Positions 47,291 through 57,574 are shown, numbered from the stretch's first letter. The stretch: 64,000 nt of DNA from Spirosoma sp. KUDC1026 (GCF_013375035.1 NZ_CP056032.1:2216001-2280000); one strand, 5' to 3'. Program-made: numbers and translations. The notes: generated by a model from the letters alone, not told the origin.

Positions 47291-50023
47291 ATGACAGGCT
47301 TGGATGATCGTTTATTAGCGAACGAGCGATTCGAATTACTGGCCAAAGCCACACGGGATGCCGTCTGGGACTGGAATCTGGAAACCGACACCGTCTGGTG
47401 GAACGAAGGGTTCTTTGACCTGTTTGGCTATGGACTGGAAGAACTGGAACCGGGGCCGGAGTCCTGGTACAATCGTATCCATCCTGATGATCAGGACGAA
47501 ACCCTGCACAGCATCCACGAAACGATTGACGGCGGGGGAACCAACTGGAGTCATGAATACCGGTTTCGGCGGGCGGATGGTTCCTACGCGATGATTTTTG
47601 ATCGGGGCTACATCATTCACCGGGAGGGAAAACCCGTCCGGATGGTCGGATCGATGCAGGACGTATCAACCTACCGGGAGTTGTTACGGCGGCAGCAGGA
47701 AAGCGAGGAGCGTTACCGAATGGCCATGGAGGCCACTAAACTAGGAACCTGGGACTATAATCCTGTTACCGAAGAGCTTCGCTGGGATGACCGCTGCCGG
47801 GCGCTGTTTGGGCTGTCGCCGGGAAGGCCGGTCAGTTGGAGTACGTTTGAAGAAGGGGTTCACCCCGACGACCGTTCGTTTACAACTGCCGCCGTGCAGC
47901 GAGCCGTTGATCCGGCAATCCGTAGCTACTATAATATTGAATACCGAACAATTGGTAAGGAAGACGACCTGATCCGCTGGGTACGGGCCACTGGGCAGGG
48001 GTACTTTTCGCCTGAAGGAATTGCCTATCGTTTTGTCGGTACCATTCAGGACATTACGGCCGACAAGGCAAAAGATAACGCACTGCGGGCCAGTCAGGAG
48101 CGCTTGCGGCTTGTTATCGAACAAGCACCGGTAGCTATGCTGGTGTTCCGGGGCGATGACCTGACGTTCGAAACCGTCAACTCAACCATGCTGGCGATGC
48201 TTGGGAAAACCGCCGACATCATTGGAAAGCCGCTGCTGGAAGGGCTTCCCGAAATGAAAGGCCAGGCTATTGTTGACACGATGTACCGGGTCTATCACAC
48301 CGGCGAACCCTACTACGGTTGGGAAGTGCCGGTGACGCTGGTTCGGAACGGACAGACAGAAGACTGTTATTTCAACGTAGCTTACACGCCCATTCGGGAA
48401 AAGGATACCATAACCGGAATTATTGAGGTCGCCACCGAGGTAACACAGCAGGTAACGGCCCGGAAAGCTCTGGAGGAGAGCGAGCAACGCTTCCGGACAC
48501 TAATCGCTGAAGCGCCTTTTGCCATTGGCGTGTACGTGACCGACGATATTGTTATTGACAATGCCAATCCGGTATTACTCAATATGTGGAGTAAAGATTC
48601 GTCGGTTATCGGTAAGCCTATGGAAGAAGCCATTCCAGAACTGAAAGGACAGCCGTTTGTGCAGCTCCTGAAAGATGTGTATCGAACTGGTGTAACGTAT
48701 CAGACGACGGAACAGCACGCCGACCTGCTTGACGGCGATGAGCTGAAGCCGTTCTGGTTTAATTTTACATACAAGCCGCTGAAGGATGCCAATGGCCATG
48801 TGTATGCTATTCTGCATATGGCTGTTGATGTAACAGCGCAGGTCGTTGCCCGTCAACAGCTGAAGCAGGCGCAGGAAAGCCTGGCCACGGCTATTGACGT
48901 AGCAGGTCTGGGCACCTGGCAGCTCTATCTGCAGACGAACGAGAGTTTCTTCTCGGATCGGATCAGAGAATGGGCTGGTTTTGACATAGACGAGTCGATA
49001 ACGCTGGCTGACGTACTGGCCTGCGTGCCGAATAATGAACGGGTTGTTGACGCGGTCGAGAAGGCTACACTACCGGGGGGGGATGGCCGTCTGGCTGTTG
49101 AGTATCATCTCATCAACCGGAAAACAGGGCAGGAACGGATCATCAGTTCGCAGGGGCAGACTTTCTTTACCGAAACCGGTACGGCACAGACGATTGTCGG
49201 CGCTTCGTACGACATTACGCTGCAGCGGGGGACGGAGCAGGAACTGAGCCGGCTGGTATCGCAGCGTACCCACGAACTGGAACTCGCCAATTACGATCTG
49301 CAGCGGTCCAATGCCAACCTGCAGCAGTTTGCCTATGTGGCCAGCCATGACCTGCAGGAACCCCTGCGCAAAGTTCAGTCCTTCAGCAGTTTGCTACAGG
49401 ATCAGTACGCGCAGGAAATAGATGAGCGCGGACGGGATATACTCGGCCGGATTCAGCAGGCGGGCGAACGGATGTCGACGCTGATCCGTGATTTGCTCAA
49501 TTACTCACGCATCTCAACCCGGCAGCAGACGTTTGAGCCCGTATCTCTCCAGACAATTCTGAACGACGTGATTGATACGCTCGACCTGCGGATTCAGCAG
49601 ACGGGGGCCGCTGTCAATGCCAGTAAGCTACCAACGGTACGTGGCGACGAGTCGCAGCTGCGGCAACTGTTTCAGAATCTACTGTCGAACGCTATGAAGT
49701 TCAGTCTGCCCGACCGACCTCCGGTCATAAACATAACAACTACGGAGGTATCTGCCCAAAACGCACCCGCGCAGCTTGGACGGATGAGCCAGGTGCCGGC
49801 ATTTATCCGGATCGATGTAGCCGACAACGGTATTGGTTTCGACCAGAAATATGCCGACCGGATTTTTCAGGTTTTCCAGCGGTTGCATACGCATAGCCAA
49901 TACGCCGGAACCGGTGTTGGACTCGCCATCTGCCAGCGGGTAGCCGAAAACCACGGGGGCGCCATCACGGCCACCAGCCAGCCGGGGCAGGGCACTACGT
50001 TTAGTATTTATCTGCCCAAATAA
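47291..50023 (+). CDS. Multi-PAS sensor histidine kinase
   Basis: A 910-residue soluble kinase. About five PAS/PAC repeats fill residues 10-640; the repeated end GTIQDIT / GSMQDVS / AVDVTAQ marks PAC segments. A coiled coil (SQRTHELELANYDLQ) leads to the H-box with His686 in ASHDLQEPLRKV, then an ATPase domain with DNGIGF and GTGVGLAICQ. The H-box class is that of phytochrome-like kinases. No TM and no receiver domain are seen, so the partner is unknown. It is convergent with the dinB-family gene, 6 bp between stops. Confidence 0.92.
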   Translation: MTGLDDRLLANERFELLAKATRDAVWDWNLETDTVWWNEGFFDLFGYGLEELEPGPESWYNRIHPDDQDETLHSIHETIDGGGTNWSHEYRFRRADGSYAMIFDRGYIIHREGKPVRMVGSMQDVSTYRELLRRQQESEERYRMAMEATKLGTWDYNPVTEELRWDDRCRALFGLSPGRPVSWSTFEEGVHPDDRSFTTAAVQRAVDPAIRSYYNIEYRTIGKEDDLIRWVRATGQGYFSPEGIAYRFVGTIQDITADKAKDNALRASQERLRLVIEQAPVAMLVFRGDDLTFETVNSTMLAMLGKTADIIGKPLLEGLPEMKGQAIVDTMYRVYHTGEPYYGWEVPVTLVRNGQTEDCYFNVAYTPIREKDTITGIIEVATEVTQQVTARKALEESEQRFRTLIAEAPFAIGVYVTDDIVIDNANPVLLNMWSKDSSVIGKPMEEAIPELKGQPFVQLLKDVYRTGVTYQTTEQHADLLDGDELKPFWFNFTYKPLKDANGHVYAILHMAVDVTAQVVARQQLKQAQESLATAIDVAGLGTWQLYLQTNESFFSDRIREWAGFDIDESITLADVLACVPNNERVVDAVEKATLPGGDGRLAVEYHLINRKTGQERIISSQGQTFFTETGTAQTIVGASYDITLQRGTEQELSRLVSQRTHELELANYDLQRSNANLQQFAYVASHDLQEPLRKVQSFSSLLQDQYAQEIDERGRDILGRIQQAGERMSTLIRDLLNYSRISTRQQTFEPVSLQTILNDVIDTLDLRIQQTGAAVNASKLPTVRGDESQLRQLFQNLLSNAMKFSLPDRPPVINITTTEVSAQNAPAQLGRMSQVPAFIRIDVADNGIGFDQKYADRIFQVFQRLHTHSQYAGTGVGLAICQRVAENHGGAITATSQPGQGTTFSIYLPK

Positions 50024-50029
50024 GCAACG

Positions 50030-50485
50030 CTAGCTTTCGCGCACCCAGACGATAAAGTCGGTGATGGGGGCTTCCTGAACCATAGGGCGAATGAGCTGCA
50101 CCACCTGCCCCCGATGGTAGGCTGCGTGGTGGCTCATGTGGGTGAGCATGTCCAGCAAGGTATTCTGATATTTACTCCCCTGCTGACTGACGTAGTCGAT
50201 CGGCTTTAGCAGATCCGCTTCGGGCAGTGTGGTCAGGTAGCTCACAATCTTGTGATGGTGTCGTTCGGCCATCTCGCCCATCCAGCTTACGGGGGTGTCC
50301 TCCCAGATGGAAATAAACGTAGGCTCGCCAACGAACCGACCCAACCACACCTGCTGCGCCGACAGGATGTGCCCCATTACGGCCACAGCCCGACTAGGAG
50401 GGTTCTCCAGTTTTTCGAGGGCGTCGATAACCCGTTTGTTTGCCCAGAGTTCGTAATTCAGCAGGTGGATCAGATGGTTCTTCAT
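50030..50485 (-). CDS. DinB family protein
   Basis: A 151-residue four-helix protein of the DinB/YfiT superfamily. The metal triad is His39 (MGHIL), His120 and His124 (HAAYHRGQ). Members are damage-inducible or thiol-transferase-related; the role here is unknown. The start overlaps the stop of the NagZ-like gene by 4 nt, so translation is probably coupled. Confidence 0.88.
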   Translation of the reverse strand: MKNHLIHLLNYELWANKRVIDALEKLENPPSRAVAVMGHILSAQQVWLGRFVGEPTFISIWEDTPVSWMGEMAERHHHKIVSYLTTLPEADLLKPIDYVSQQGSKYQNTLLDMLTHMSHHAAYHRGQVVQLIRPMVQEAPITDFIVWVRES

Positions 50486-53400
50486 GGCATACCATGACGG
50501 ATGGATTGATACAGCGCTTCGACCACATTCGTCCTCGTATTCAACGTGCTAATCTTGTTATTGTTTCGCGTTGGATACACCCGGTTGGACAGAAAAATGT
50601 ACGTCAGGTTATAGGCCGGATCGGGGTCAACCCAGACAAACGTCCCCGTAAATCCGGAGTGTCCGTAGCTGCTTTCGGTTCCCGAGCGGGGCGCGTTGCC
50701 GGAATATGGAGTCGAGGGTTTGTCGAAGCCGAGGCCCCGGCGGCTCTGCCCCGGAAACTGGTAGCGGGTAAATTCGGCAATCGTTTTCGACGTAATGTAC
50801 TGCTGACCCGCATAGCTTCCTTTCTGCCGGTACATCTCGTATAGTTTCATCAGGTCGTTGGCCGTACCGAACAGACCGGCGTGGCCCGAAAGACCGTCGA
50901 GCATGGCGGCCCCTTCGTCGTGAACCCGTCCCCAGATCAGCGTTTTCCGGAACAGCGAATCATATTCCGTCGGTACGATGCGACTGAGTGGGTAGAACCG
51001 GCGGGGTTTGAATGTCAGCGTCGTCGCACCCAGCGATTTGTAGAACGTATCTTTCAGGAATTCCTCGAACGGCTGGCCGGTAAGCCGTTTCACGATCTGC
51101 GGGTACAGGATGAACGAGAGATCGGAGTAAACGTACTCTTTTTTACCGCTCACCGGCGAGTCGCGTATTTGCTCAAAAATGGTTCTTGGGTACCGTCTGA
51201 ATTCGAACAGACTGTCGGTAACCTCAATCGAATACCGGGCAGAACGTTCTGCCTGGAATGTTCTGGGCTTCCAGGAGCCATCTTTTTCTTTGGTATCCAT
51301 CCAGAACGGAATCCAGGCTTTAAGCCCGGCCTGGTGGGTCAGTACATCGCGCCAGCGCAGATTAGCTTTGTTCGATTTCTTGAAGTCAGGCAGGTAATCG
51401 CCCATAACGCCGTCGAGGTTGAATTTGCCTTCGTCTACCAGCTTCATCAGCGCCGGGGTCGACGTACTGACCTTCGTCACCGACGCCATGTCGAACAGAT
51501 CGTCCAGTTTGGTCGGAACGGGTTCGATGCCCAGCGAGGCATCGTAGGTGTGTGTACCGTACGCTTTCCGGAAAATGACTTTGCCGTTACGCGCCATCTG
51601 CACGACGCAGCCCGGAAATGCTTTCTGCGTCAGCCCAACGTTGACGAGCGAGTCGACTTTCTGCGCCAGGTAACGACCATCGATACCCACTTCTTCGGGA
51701 ATGGTGTATTTGAGCCGTCCACTAGGCTGAATGCTGATGCCATCGCCCAGCCGGAACCGCTGGTTGACCGTTACGGGCAGTTTACCCGACGCACCGATGG
51801 CTCCGAAAATAAGTTGAGCCGCCAGTTCTTCGGTGTAATTGGTGAGCTGGTAGGGCATTACAATCGCCCGGGCCTGTTCAATATTTCGTTCCGTATGGAC
51901 CGTATCATTCGGGAATGTTAGTTTGTCGAGCGCATACACATTGCCAAATACCGTAACAACGGCTTTGCCGGTTGCCACCAGCTCGCTGACGAGCCCGGCG
52001 GTTTTTGCCTGTAAGCCATATTTAGATGCCGGACGAATGTTGTTCAGGTGAACGTCGACCAGCAGCAGATTATAATTCTTCAACGAGTCCCGCACCTGTG
52101 CAATCGTCGAATCCGCCGATTTCGACGTTAGGTTGAAATGGGTAACGTTGGTGTAGTTACCCGCCATTTTCTGGAATAGCGTTGGCTGATCAGCTTCAAT
52201 AGCGATGGATGCAATCCGTAACGTATCCAGCCGCTGCAGGGGCAGAATGTTCTGCGCATTTTTCAGTACGGTCAGGCTGGCTTCGGTCATCCGGCGATTT
52301 AATAGCTCATCCTGCACGGGGTTGAGATCCTGTACCAGATTATCCAGCATGATAGGCTTGTAGTCGTTTAGCCCTACCCACGCTTTAGCACGTAGCACTT
52401 TCAGGCAGCGGGCGTCCAGCGACTCCTGCGTTACCCGCCCATCCACAACAGCCTGTTTAATCTGGGCGATGGCCAGCGGTACGTTCTCCGTGAATTCCAG
52501 GACGTCCATGCCTGCTTCGATTCCCAGTCGATCGGCCAGTCCGGAGGGATAAAACTTCGTAACGCCTTTCATATTCATGGCGTCTGAAAAGATCAGCCCC
52601 TGAAAACCCAGTTCATCCTTGAGTAGTTTGGTTACGATATTGGGCGACAGGGTAGAGGGCAGGTTCCGGGTGGTGTCGAGGGCGGGAATGCTTAGGTGGG
52701 CTACCATTACCCCGGCCGCTCCTGCGTTGATCAGTTGCCGGAACGGGTACAGCTCCAGCGAATCCAGATCAATCCGGCTCTTGTTGATCAGTGGCAGGTC
52801 GTAGTGGGAGTCGGTGCCTGTGTCGCCATGACCGGGAAAGTGCTTGATGCTGGTCAGCAGGCGGTTGTCCTGCATACCGCGCACGTAAGCCAGGGCTTTC
52901 CGGGCAACGGCATATTTGTTCTCGCCAAACGACCGAAAGTTAATGACCGGGTTGTTGGCGTTGTTGTTTATGTCAACAGATGGAGCAAAGTTAACGTGAA
53001 CGCCCAGTCGCCGGGCTTGTTTCGCCAGATTGGCTCCCATCCGGTAGATCAGACTATCGCTCCCCGCCGACATAGCCCCCAGCGTCATCTGATAAGGATA
53101 ACGGACCGTACTATCGAGCCGCATGGCCAAACCCCATTCGGCATCCATAGCAATCAGCAGCGGTACCGATGACAGCGCCTGTAGTCGGTTGGTCAGCTTA
53201 GCCTGCCGCATGGGGCCACCCTGGAACATCACCACCCCGCCTAGCTTGTTGGTCCGCACGAGCGACACCAGCGAATCTTCGTAAACCGGAGTGCGGTTCG
53301 AATAGCCAGCCACCATAATCAGCTGCCCAATACGTTCGTCGGGTGTCAGAGCCGCAAAGACAGAATCTGCCCAGCGATTCTGGCGATCATTGAGTTGGAG

Positions 53401-53502
53401 AAAGGCCGGTTTCTGGGCCGAAGTGGGTGTCTGCGCAAAAGAGGTTGCGGCCAGAAGAAAGCTGAACAACGCAAAAAACAGGGACCGGCGACTGGTCATC
53501 AT
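50482..53502 (-). CDS. GH3 beta-N-acetylglucosaminidase fused to a beta-lactamase-type serine hydrolase
   Basis: A 1006-residue exported protein with a signal peptide (about 1-23). The N-terminal GH3 domain has the NagZ motif KHFPGHGDT (220-228) with general acid/base His, and the nucleophile Asp307 in IFSDAMNM. A middle GH3 C-terminal-like region leads to a class C beta-lactamase domain with Ser674-V-T-Lys677. The fusion is common in Bacteroidota and is expected to trim GlcNAc from peptidoglycan fragments; the role of the second domain is unclear. With namZ at 7763 it forms a plausible recycling pair. Confidence 0.92.
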   Translation of the reverse strand: MMTSRRSLFFALFSFLLAATSFAQTPTSAQKPAFLQLNDRQNRWADSVFAALTPDERIGQLIMVAGYSNRTPVYEDSLVSLVRTNKLGGVVMFQGGPMRQAKLTNRLQALSSVPLLIAMDAEWGLAMRLDSTVRYPYQMTLGAMSAGSDSLIYRMGANLAKQARRLGVHVNFAPSVDINNNANNPVINFRSFGENKYAVARKALAYVRGMQDNRLLTSIKHFPGHGDTGTDSHYDLPLINKSRIDLDSLELYPFRQLINAGAAGVMVAHLSIPALDTTRNLPSTLSPNIVTKLLKDELGFQGLIFSDAMNMKGVTKFYPSGLADRLGIEAGMDVLEFTENVPLAIAQIKQAVVDGRVTQESLDARCLKVLRAKAWVGLNDYKPIMLDNLVQDLNPVQDELLNRRMTEASLTVLKNAQNILPLQRLDTLRIASIAIEADQPTLFQKMAGNYTNVTHFNLTSKSADSTIAQVRDSLKNYNLLLVDVHLNNIRPASKYGLQAKTAGLVSELVATGKAVVTVFGNVYALDKLTFPNDTVHTERNIEQARAIVMPYQLTNYTEELAAQLIFGAIGASGKLPVTVNQRFRLGDGISIQPSGRLKYTIPEEVGIDGRYLAQKVDSLVNVGLTQKAFPGCVVQMARNGKVIFRKAYGTHTYDASLGIEPVPTKLDDLFDMASVTKVSTSTPALMKLVDEGKFNLDGVMGDYLPDFKKSNKANLRWRDVLTHQAGLKAWIPFWMDTKEKDGSWKPRTFQAERSARYSIEVTDSLFEFRRYPRTIFEQIRDSPVSGKKEYVYSDLSFILYPQIVKRLTGQPFEEFLKDTFYKSLGATTLTFKPRRFYPLSRIVPTEYDSLFRKTLIWGRVHDEGAAMLDGLSGHAGLFGTANDLMKLYEMYRQKGSYAGQQYITSKTIAEFTRYQFPGQSRRGLGFDKPSTPYSGNAPRSGTESSYGHSGFTGTFVWVDPDPAYNLTYIFLSNRVYPTRNNNKISTLNTRTNVVEALYQSIRHGMP

Positions 53503-53652
53503 ACAAAAGCAAAAGTCTTGAACGGGTAAAAGTACGAAACAATTGGCGTATGGGCCGAATGGAACGGATAAGCAAGGGGTAGTACGCGCCTATTACGTAC
53601 GTTTCAGATCATTTCGTGGATGGAAAACCGGTGGGAAACAGGGCATAAAAAA

Positions 53653-53697
53653 TCGTGCTGTATCATACTTTCTGTAGTGAAGTATGATACAGCACGA
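53653..53697 (-). terminator. Intrinsic terminator of the barrel-protein gene
   Basis: A perfect 18-bp stem (53653-53670 with 53680-53697) with a 9-nt loop, followed on the minus strand by a run of six T. It is 26 bp after the stop of 53724-54440. Confidence 0.9.
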
Positions 53698-53723
53698 CCT
53701 GAAACTAGTACAGACTGGGACGT

Positions 53724-54440
53724 TTAGCGATTGTACCGGCTTGGGTGCTCTCTACCGACGCCGAAACCATAACCCAGGGTAACGGTGATGGTTGAGTTAT
53801 AAATGTTTTGCGTACCGTTAGCGCCGGGTACTACATTGACCGGTGTGTAAGGCACCGTAATGTCAGCCAGACCGAATGTATACCGGGCATCGATCAGGAA
53901 GCGCTGCCGCGCGCCAAAGCCGGGGAAGTTAAGCTGCAAACCCGCCAGCAGACCCAGGTCCAGGTTTTTGAACGTACTCGAGTTGTCCGTGTTTGGCTGA
54001 TCGACATTGTTTAGTTTCTGACGAACCCGCTGTGCACTCAGGGGAATCGCCAGCGATGGGCCGAAGAAGACGTTTGGGCGGAAATTGCCGCTACGCGTCA
54101 GGAAATACCGGAGCGCTACAGGAATCTCGAGGTAATTGATGCGTTGCGTAAACTCAGTAGTCGTAATACCGTTCGTTGTACTGGGGAACCGACCACCCCG
54201 CTGCGAGTACAATACATCAGCCGAGATACCAAAATGGTTCAGTGAACTATACATGACAAAAGCACCCGCTGCCAGACCCGGCGACAATTTGTAGCCTGTT
54301 ACTTCACCACGCAATGTGGATAAATTCAAGCCGACGCGGGGACCAACGCTAAACCGTTGTTGAGCATAAGTTGTTGACAGACAAGCTGTAGTCAGCAAAA
54401 GGGCAACGTACGATGCCTTCTTTGAAATTGAGCGAAACAT
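53724..54440 (-). CDS. Outer-membrane beta-barrel protein (PorT-like)
   Basis: A 238-residue protein with a signal peptide (cut near AYAQ, about residue 26) and amphipathic strands such as FSVGPRVGLNLSTLRG, FGISADVLYSQRGG and YLEIPVALRYFLT, ending in a terminal strand TVTLGYGFGVG. The pattern is that of the PorT/outer-membrane-protein beta-barrel family of Bacteroidota. No specific role can be assigned. It lies 160 bp downstream of the sigma/anti-sigma-like pair and may be controlled by it. Confidence 0.85.
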   Translation of the reverse strand: MFRSISKKASYVALLLTTACLSTTYAQQRFSVGPRVGLNLSTLRGEVTGYKLSPGLAAGAFVMYSSLNHFGISADVLYSQRGGRFPSTTNGITTTEFTQRINYLEIPVALRYFLTRSGNFRPNVFFGPSLAIPLSAQRVRQKLNNVDQPNTDNSSTFKNLDLGLLAGLQLNFPGFGARQRFLIDARYTFGLADITVPYTPVNVVPGANGTQNIYNSTITVTLGYGFGVGREHPSRYNR

Positions 54441-54599
54441 AGAGTGTACTGAAAGGTGTTTTGCCCGATTAACGACTGTCCTTTCTTAAATGTTTCGCCC
54501 GCTGGGGTAAGTTTTGAGCTTACGGGAATTTTTATGGTGGCTGAATCAACGCCTGAGGCTACTGTTCAGACGGTTAAAATACCTGCCAAACCAGCTTTG

Positions 54600-55076
54600 T
54601 CAGGGCTTTTTGGGCGGGGGAGTTGTTTCGATAATAAACCAGCTTGTACTATCGGTACTGGCCACTTTCTCAATACTAACCCGTTGAAAAGCAGTGGTTA
54701 ATGTGCTCATTAACTGCGCTGTTGCGTGGGTGGTTTGGCTTGTCTTGGGCCGGGCGGGTCTGGGGCTGGCGAAGAAAATAAAGTAAACCGCCATCGCCAG
54801 CATGAAAATAATGACGGCCGTTGTGGTGGCAATCCAAAGCGGCCACAGCCGTTTTTTCGTTGCTGACTCGTGGATACGTTCGTGCAGGGCCGTTCGTAGA
54901 TCGGCCAGTTGCTCGGCGGTAGGAGTGGCCGTTTGCTGCATGGCTTCCAGGCCAGCCAGCGCGTCGGCGTAGAACGGATTTTCGAGTAACAGCCGCTCCA
55001 CGCGATGCCGCGCCTGTGTGCTTAACTGGCCTGACTGGTAGGCGCGCAGGTCATCGAAGGTGAGTTGATCGTTCAT
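54600..55076 (-). CDS. Membrane protein, probable anti-sigma factor
   Basis: A 158-residue protein with a cytoplasmic N-terminus that resembles the anti-sigma start (LTFDDLRAYQSGQLSTQARHRVERLL), one TM near 77-102 and a short periplasmic tail rich in Ser/Thr. It lies 27 bp after the ECF sigma gene, the common place of the cognate anti-sigma factor. No zinc-binding HxxxCxxC motif is seen, so the function is inferred from position and topology. Confidence 0.65.
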   Translation of the reverse strand: MNDQLTFDDLRAYQSGQLSTQARHRVERLLLENPFYADALAGLEAMQQTATPTAEQLADLRTALHERIHESATKKRLWPLWIATTTAVIIFMLAMAVYFIFFASPRPARPKTSQTTHATAQLMSTLTTAFQRVSIEKVASTDSTSWFIIETTPPPKKP

Positions 55077-55103
55077 TATCAGTAGGATACAGACTTGCTT
55101 ATC

Positions 55104-55697
55104 CTATTTGCTTAAACAAATTTTTAAATTTCGGCGGCCGTTCTGCAAACAGCTTTTAACTTTTTTCAGGTCGAAGCCTGTCAGCTCAGCCACGTCTGCG
55201 TAACTTTTATGTTCCAGATAAAACAGGGTCAGGCAAACGCGCTGCTCGTTGGGCAGCGTTTGCAGACAAGTTTCCAGCTGAGTCAGGTTTGCTTCCAGAT
55301 CGAGCTGATCGGTTGCGTCTGTACCACTGTTCGTATGCAGCTGCTGCTCCAGATCGGGGGTATTGGTCAGGCTGGCGACGGCATACGTCTTCCTGCTGCG
55401 TAGCTGCATCAGGCAATAATTTCGGGCAACGCTGTGCAGCCACGCCTGAAAGTTCTGGACATCGTGTCGGCGCAGGTCAGTAATCAGCTGCTCAAACAAC
55501 TGCATAACCGCATCCTTAGCTTCTTCCTCATCGCGCAGGTAATTAAAACAAACCGCGTAGACCAGTTCCATGTGCTGCTCATACAGTTCGCCCAAAAGAA
55601 CCAGATCGCCCGTGGCCCGGTAAGCCGCGATGTATTCTGCCGCGCTCTTCGGCCGGGTGCCTGCTACTCTGGATGAACGGAACCGTTTTAAAAACAT
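55104..55697 (-). CDS. ECF-type RNA polymerase sigma factor
   Basis: A 197-residue sigma-70 family protein. Region 2 covers ELYEQHMELVYAVCFNYLRDEEEAKDAVMQLF (about 37-68), followed by LHSVARNYCLMQLR. Region 4 has LPNEQRVCLTLFYLEHKSYADVAELTGFDLKKVKSCLQNGRRNL with a helix-turn-helix near the C-terminus. The downstream membrane protein is the likely partner. The acidic linker between the regions is longer than usual. Confidence 0.9.
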   Translation of the reverse strand: MFLKRFRSSRVAGTRPKSAAEYIAAYRATGDLVLLGELYEQHMELVYAVCFNYLRDEEEAKDAVMQLFEQLITDLRRHDVQNFQAWLHSVARNYCLMQLRSRKTYAVASLTNTPDLEQQLHTNSGTDATDQLDLEANLTQLETCLQTLPNEQRVCLTLFYLEHKSYADVAELTGFDLKKVKSCLQNGRRNLKICLSK

Positions 55698-55867
55698 GAA
55701 CTACGTACCTGCTTGTCGTGACTAAGATGCACAAACCCGCCGAATTCCATACAGCCGTTGCTTTATTCAACCGGTTTTCCTCTTATCATGGCATCAACCG
55801 AATGTAGTTGCCTGATAACCTTATGCCTAGGCCGGTCGTTAAGCAACTACATAAATCAATCAACGGT

Positions 55868-56146
55868 ATGAAACGGATCTTATTCTTCGCCACCCTGCTG
55901 ACCGCCGGTCTGTCAATCGGCGCACGTGCTCAGAGCAATCAATCACCGGTTATGCAGCAGTCGACGTCGACGGACAAAACAAAACCTACGAGCGAACCAA
56001 AACCAATGATGAACGTGGGTAAGAAGCAACGGGCCAGAATGGCGACGGGCCTGGATACTACGTTACCTAAAGATCGGAAGCAGCGCCGACTTCGTCCGGA
56101 TTCGTTACGTCGCGGGGGCGCTACCAAACTTGATACGCTCCGGTAG
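55868..56146 (+). CDS. Small exported basic protein
   Basis: A 92-residue protein; the ATG at 55868 gives a signal peptide (MKRILFFATLLTAGLSIGARAQ). The mature part is short, polar and very basic at the C-terminus (KDRKQRRLRPDSLRRGG), and seems disordered. No family recognised. It is convergent with the cation transporter gene. Confidence 0.6.
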   Translation: MKRILFFATLLTAGLSIGARAQSNQSPVMQQSTSTDKTKPTSEPKPMMNVGKKQRARMATGLDTTLPKDRKQRRLRPDSLRRGGATKLDTLR

Positions 56147-56174
56147 GGAGAATACATGTCGGAGCCGGGCGCGC

Positions 56175-57107
56175 CTAGCAGCTCTCGGTGGAGCAGTCGG
56201 GACCCGCGGCAATCTCAGTCTCTAACGTAGCATGACCAATGTTCTGATGCTCCAGCTGGTGACGGACTGTGTGTTTAATCCTGGTTGTCTCCGATTCTGA
56301 TAACCCAGGGTCAAGCACCAGGTGGGCGGTGAGCGCATTTTCGGTGGTACTCATCGCCCAGATATGAACGTGATGCACCTCGCGCACACCAGCCGTTGCC
56401 TGTAAATCAGCCAGTACATTGGGCATGTCCACGTTGGTAGGCACACCATCCAGCGAAAGCCGAAGGCTGTCGGTAAGTAGCCGCCAGGTCGAGCTCATGA
56501 TAACAGCCGCTATAACCAGCCCAATAGCCGGGTCGAGCCAGGTCCAGCCGGTATAGCTGATGGCCAGTCCGGCCAGAACCACCCCCAACGAAACCAGCGC
56601 GTCGGCTGCCAGGTGCAGGTAAGCTCCCCGTATGTTCAGATCGTGGTCCTTGTCGCGGAAGAAAAGGAGTGCCGACCCCATATTGACCAGAATCCCCAGC
56701 CCGGCTATCCAGGCAATAGGCCCACCGGAAACAGGTTCGGGATGCCGAAAGCGCTGAATACTTTCCCACAAAATAGCCCCGATGGTAACCAGGAGAATAA
56801 CCGCGTTTGTGAGTGAAGCCAACACCGTACTTTTTCGGTAGCCATACGTAAAGAGGGGCGTTTGACGGACGCGCGCCAGCCGGAAGGCCAACAGCGACAG
56901 CAACAGACTGGCCACATCGCTCAGGTTGTGCCCGGCATCGGCCGCCAGCGCCAGAGAGTTGTAATACATACTCATGCCGAACTCCACCACGACATAAGCC
57001 GTGTTCAGAACGGCACCGATGATGAGCGCTCGATTGATGGACGTAACGACATGATTATGCGAATGGGCATGATCGTGAGCATGCGCGTGTGAATGTGCGT
57101 GAGCCAT
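56175..57107 (-). CDS. Cation diffusion facilitator (zinc/cobalt/cadmium efflux)
   Basis: A 310-residue transporter. The N-terminal histidine-rich tail (MAHAHSHAHAHDHAHSHNH) is followed by six TMs. The metal site is His60/Asp64 (AGHNLSD) in TM2 and His165/Asp169 (HLAAD) in TM5, the HD-HD set typical of zinc exporters such as CzcD/ZitB. The C-terminal cytoplasmic domain has VHHVHIWAMS. A Cys-containing tail (DCSTESC) ends the protein. It exchanges metal for protons at the inner membrane. Confidence 0.93.
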   Translation of the reverse strand: MAHAHSHAHAHDHAHSHNHVVTSINRALIIGAVLNTAYVVVEFGMSMYYNSLALAADAGHNLSDVASLLLSLLAFRLARVRQTPLFTYGYRKSTVLASLTNAVILLVTIGAILWESIQRFRHPEPVSGGPIAWIAGLGILVNMGSALLFFRDKDHDLNIRGAYLHLAADALVSLGVVLAGLAISYTGWTWLDPAIGLVIAAVIMSSTWRLLTDSLRLSLDGVPTNVDMPNVLADLQATAGVREVHHVHIWAMSTTENALTAHLVLDPGLSESETTRIKHTVRHQLEHQNIGHATLETEIAAGPDCSTESC

Positions 57108-57232
57108 GAATGGGGGCGCGGGTTAAGGTATCGGTAATTACGTACAAGTAACGGTTAAACTACCCGGCCGTTTTTACCTGAACACAAAAAAGGGGGTATC
57201 CATTCGGGGGCTCGTTCATAGGATACATAACG

Positions 57233-57268
57233 CAAAAAGCCCCCGCCGGATAGGACGAGGGCTTTTGC
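57233..57268 (-). terminator. Intrinsic terminator of rpmE2
   Basis: GCAAAAGCCC-type arms at 57233-57243 and 57258-57268 form a stem, followed on the minus strand by a T-rich tract. It begins 16 bp after the L31 stop. Confidence 0.8.
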
Positions 57269-57283
57269 TGAAGATCGGATAGC

Positions 57284-57526
57284 TTACTTGGTACCGTACC
57301 GTTTGCGGAACTTGTCCACACGTCCAGCCGTATCGAGCAGTACGTTCTTACCCGTATAGAAAGGGTGCGACTGCGAGCTAACTTCAATTTTAACGAGTGG
57401 GTAGGTCTGGCCTTCGAACTCGATAGTGTCTTTGGTTTGAACCGTCGAACGCGTCAGGAATTTGTAGTCGCTCGACAGATCGTGGAATACCACATCGCGG
57501 TAATCCGGGTGAATGCCCTTTTTCAT
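57284..57526 (-). CDS. rpmE2: 50S ribosomal protein L31 type B
   Basis: An 80-residue ribosomal protein of the zinc-free type [20 protein letters not shown] opens it, [11 protein letters not shown] is at 50-60, and FRKRYG is at the C-terminus. The CxxC pair of type A L31 is absent. It has its own promoter and terminator. Confidence 0.97.
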   Translation of the reverse strand: MKKGIHPDYRDVVFHDLSSDYKFLTRSTVQTKDTIEFEGQTYPLVKIEVSSQSHPFYTGKNVLLDTAGRVDKFRKRYGTK

Positions 57527-57574
57527 AATCTAGTGCTCAGTTTCGTCTCCTCGGTTTCCGTCCGAAAAGGATTG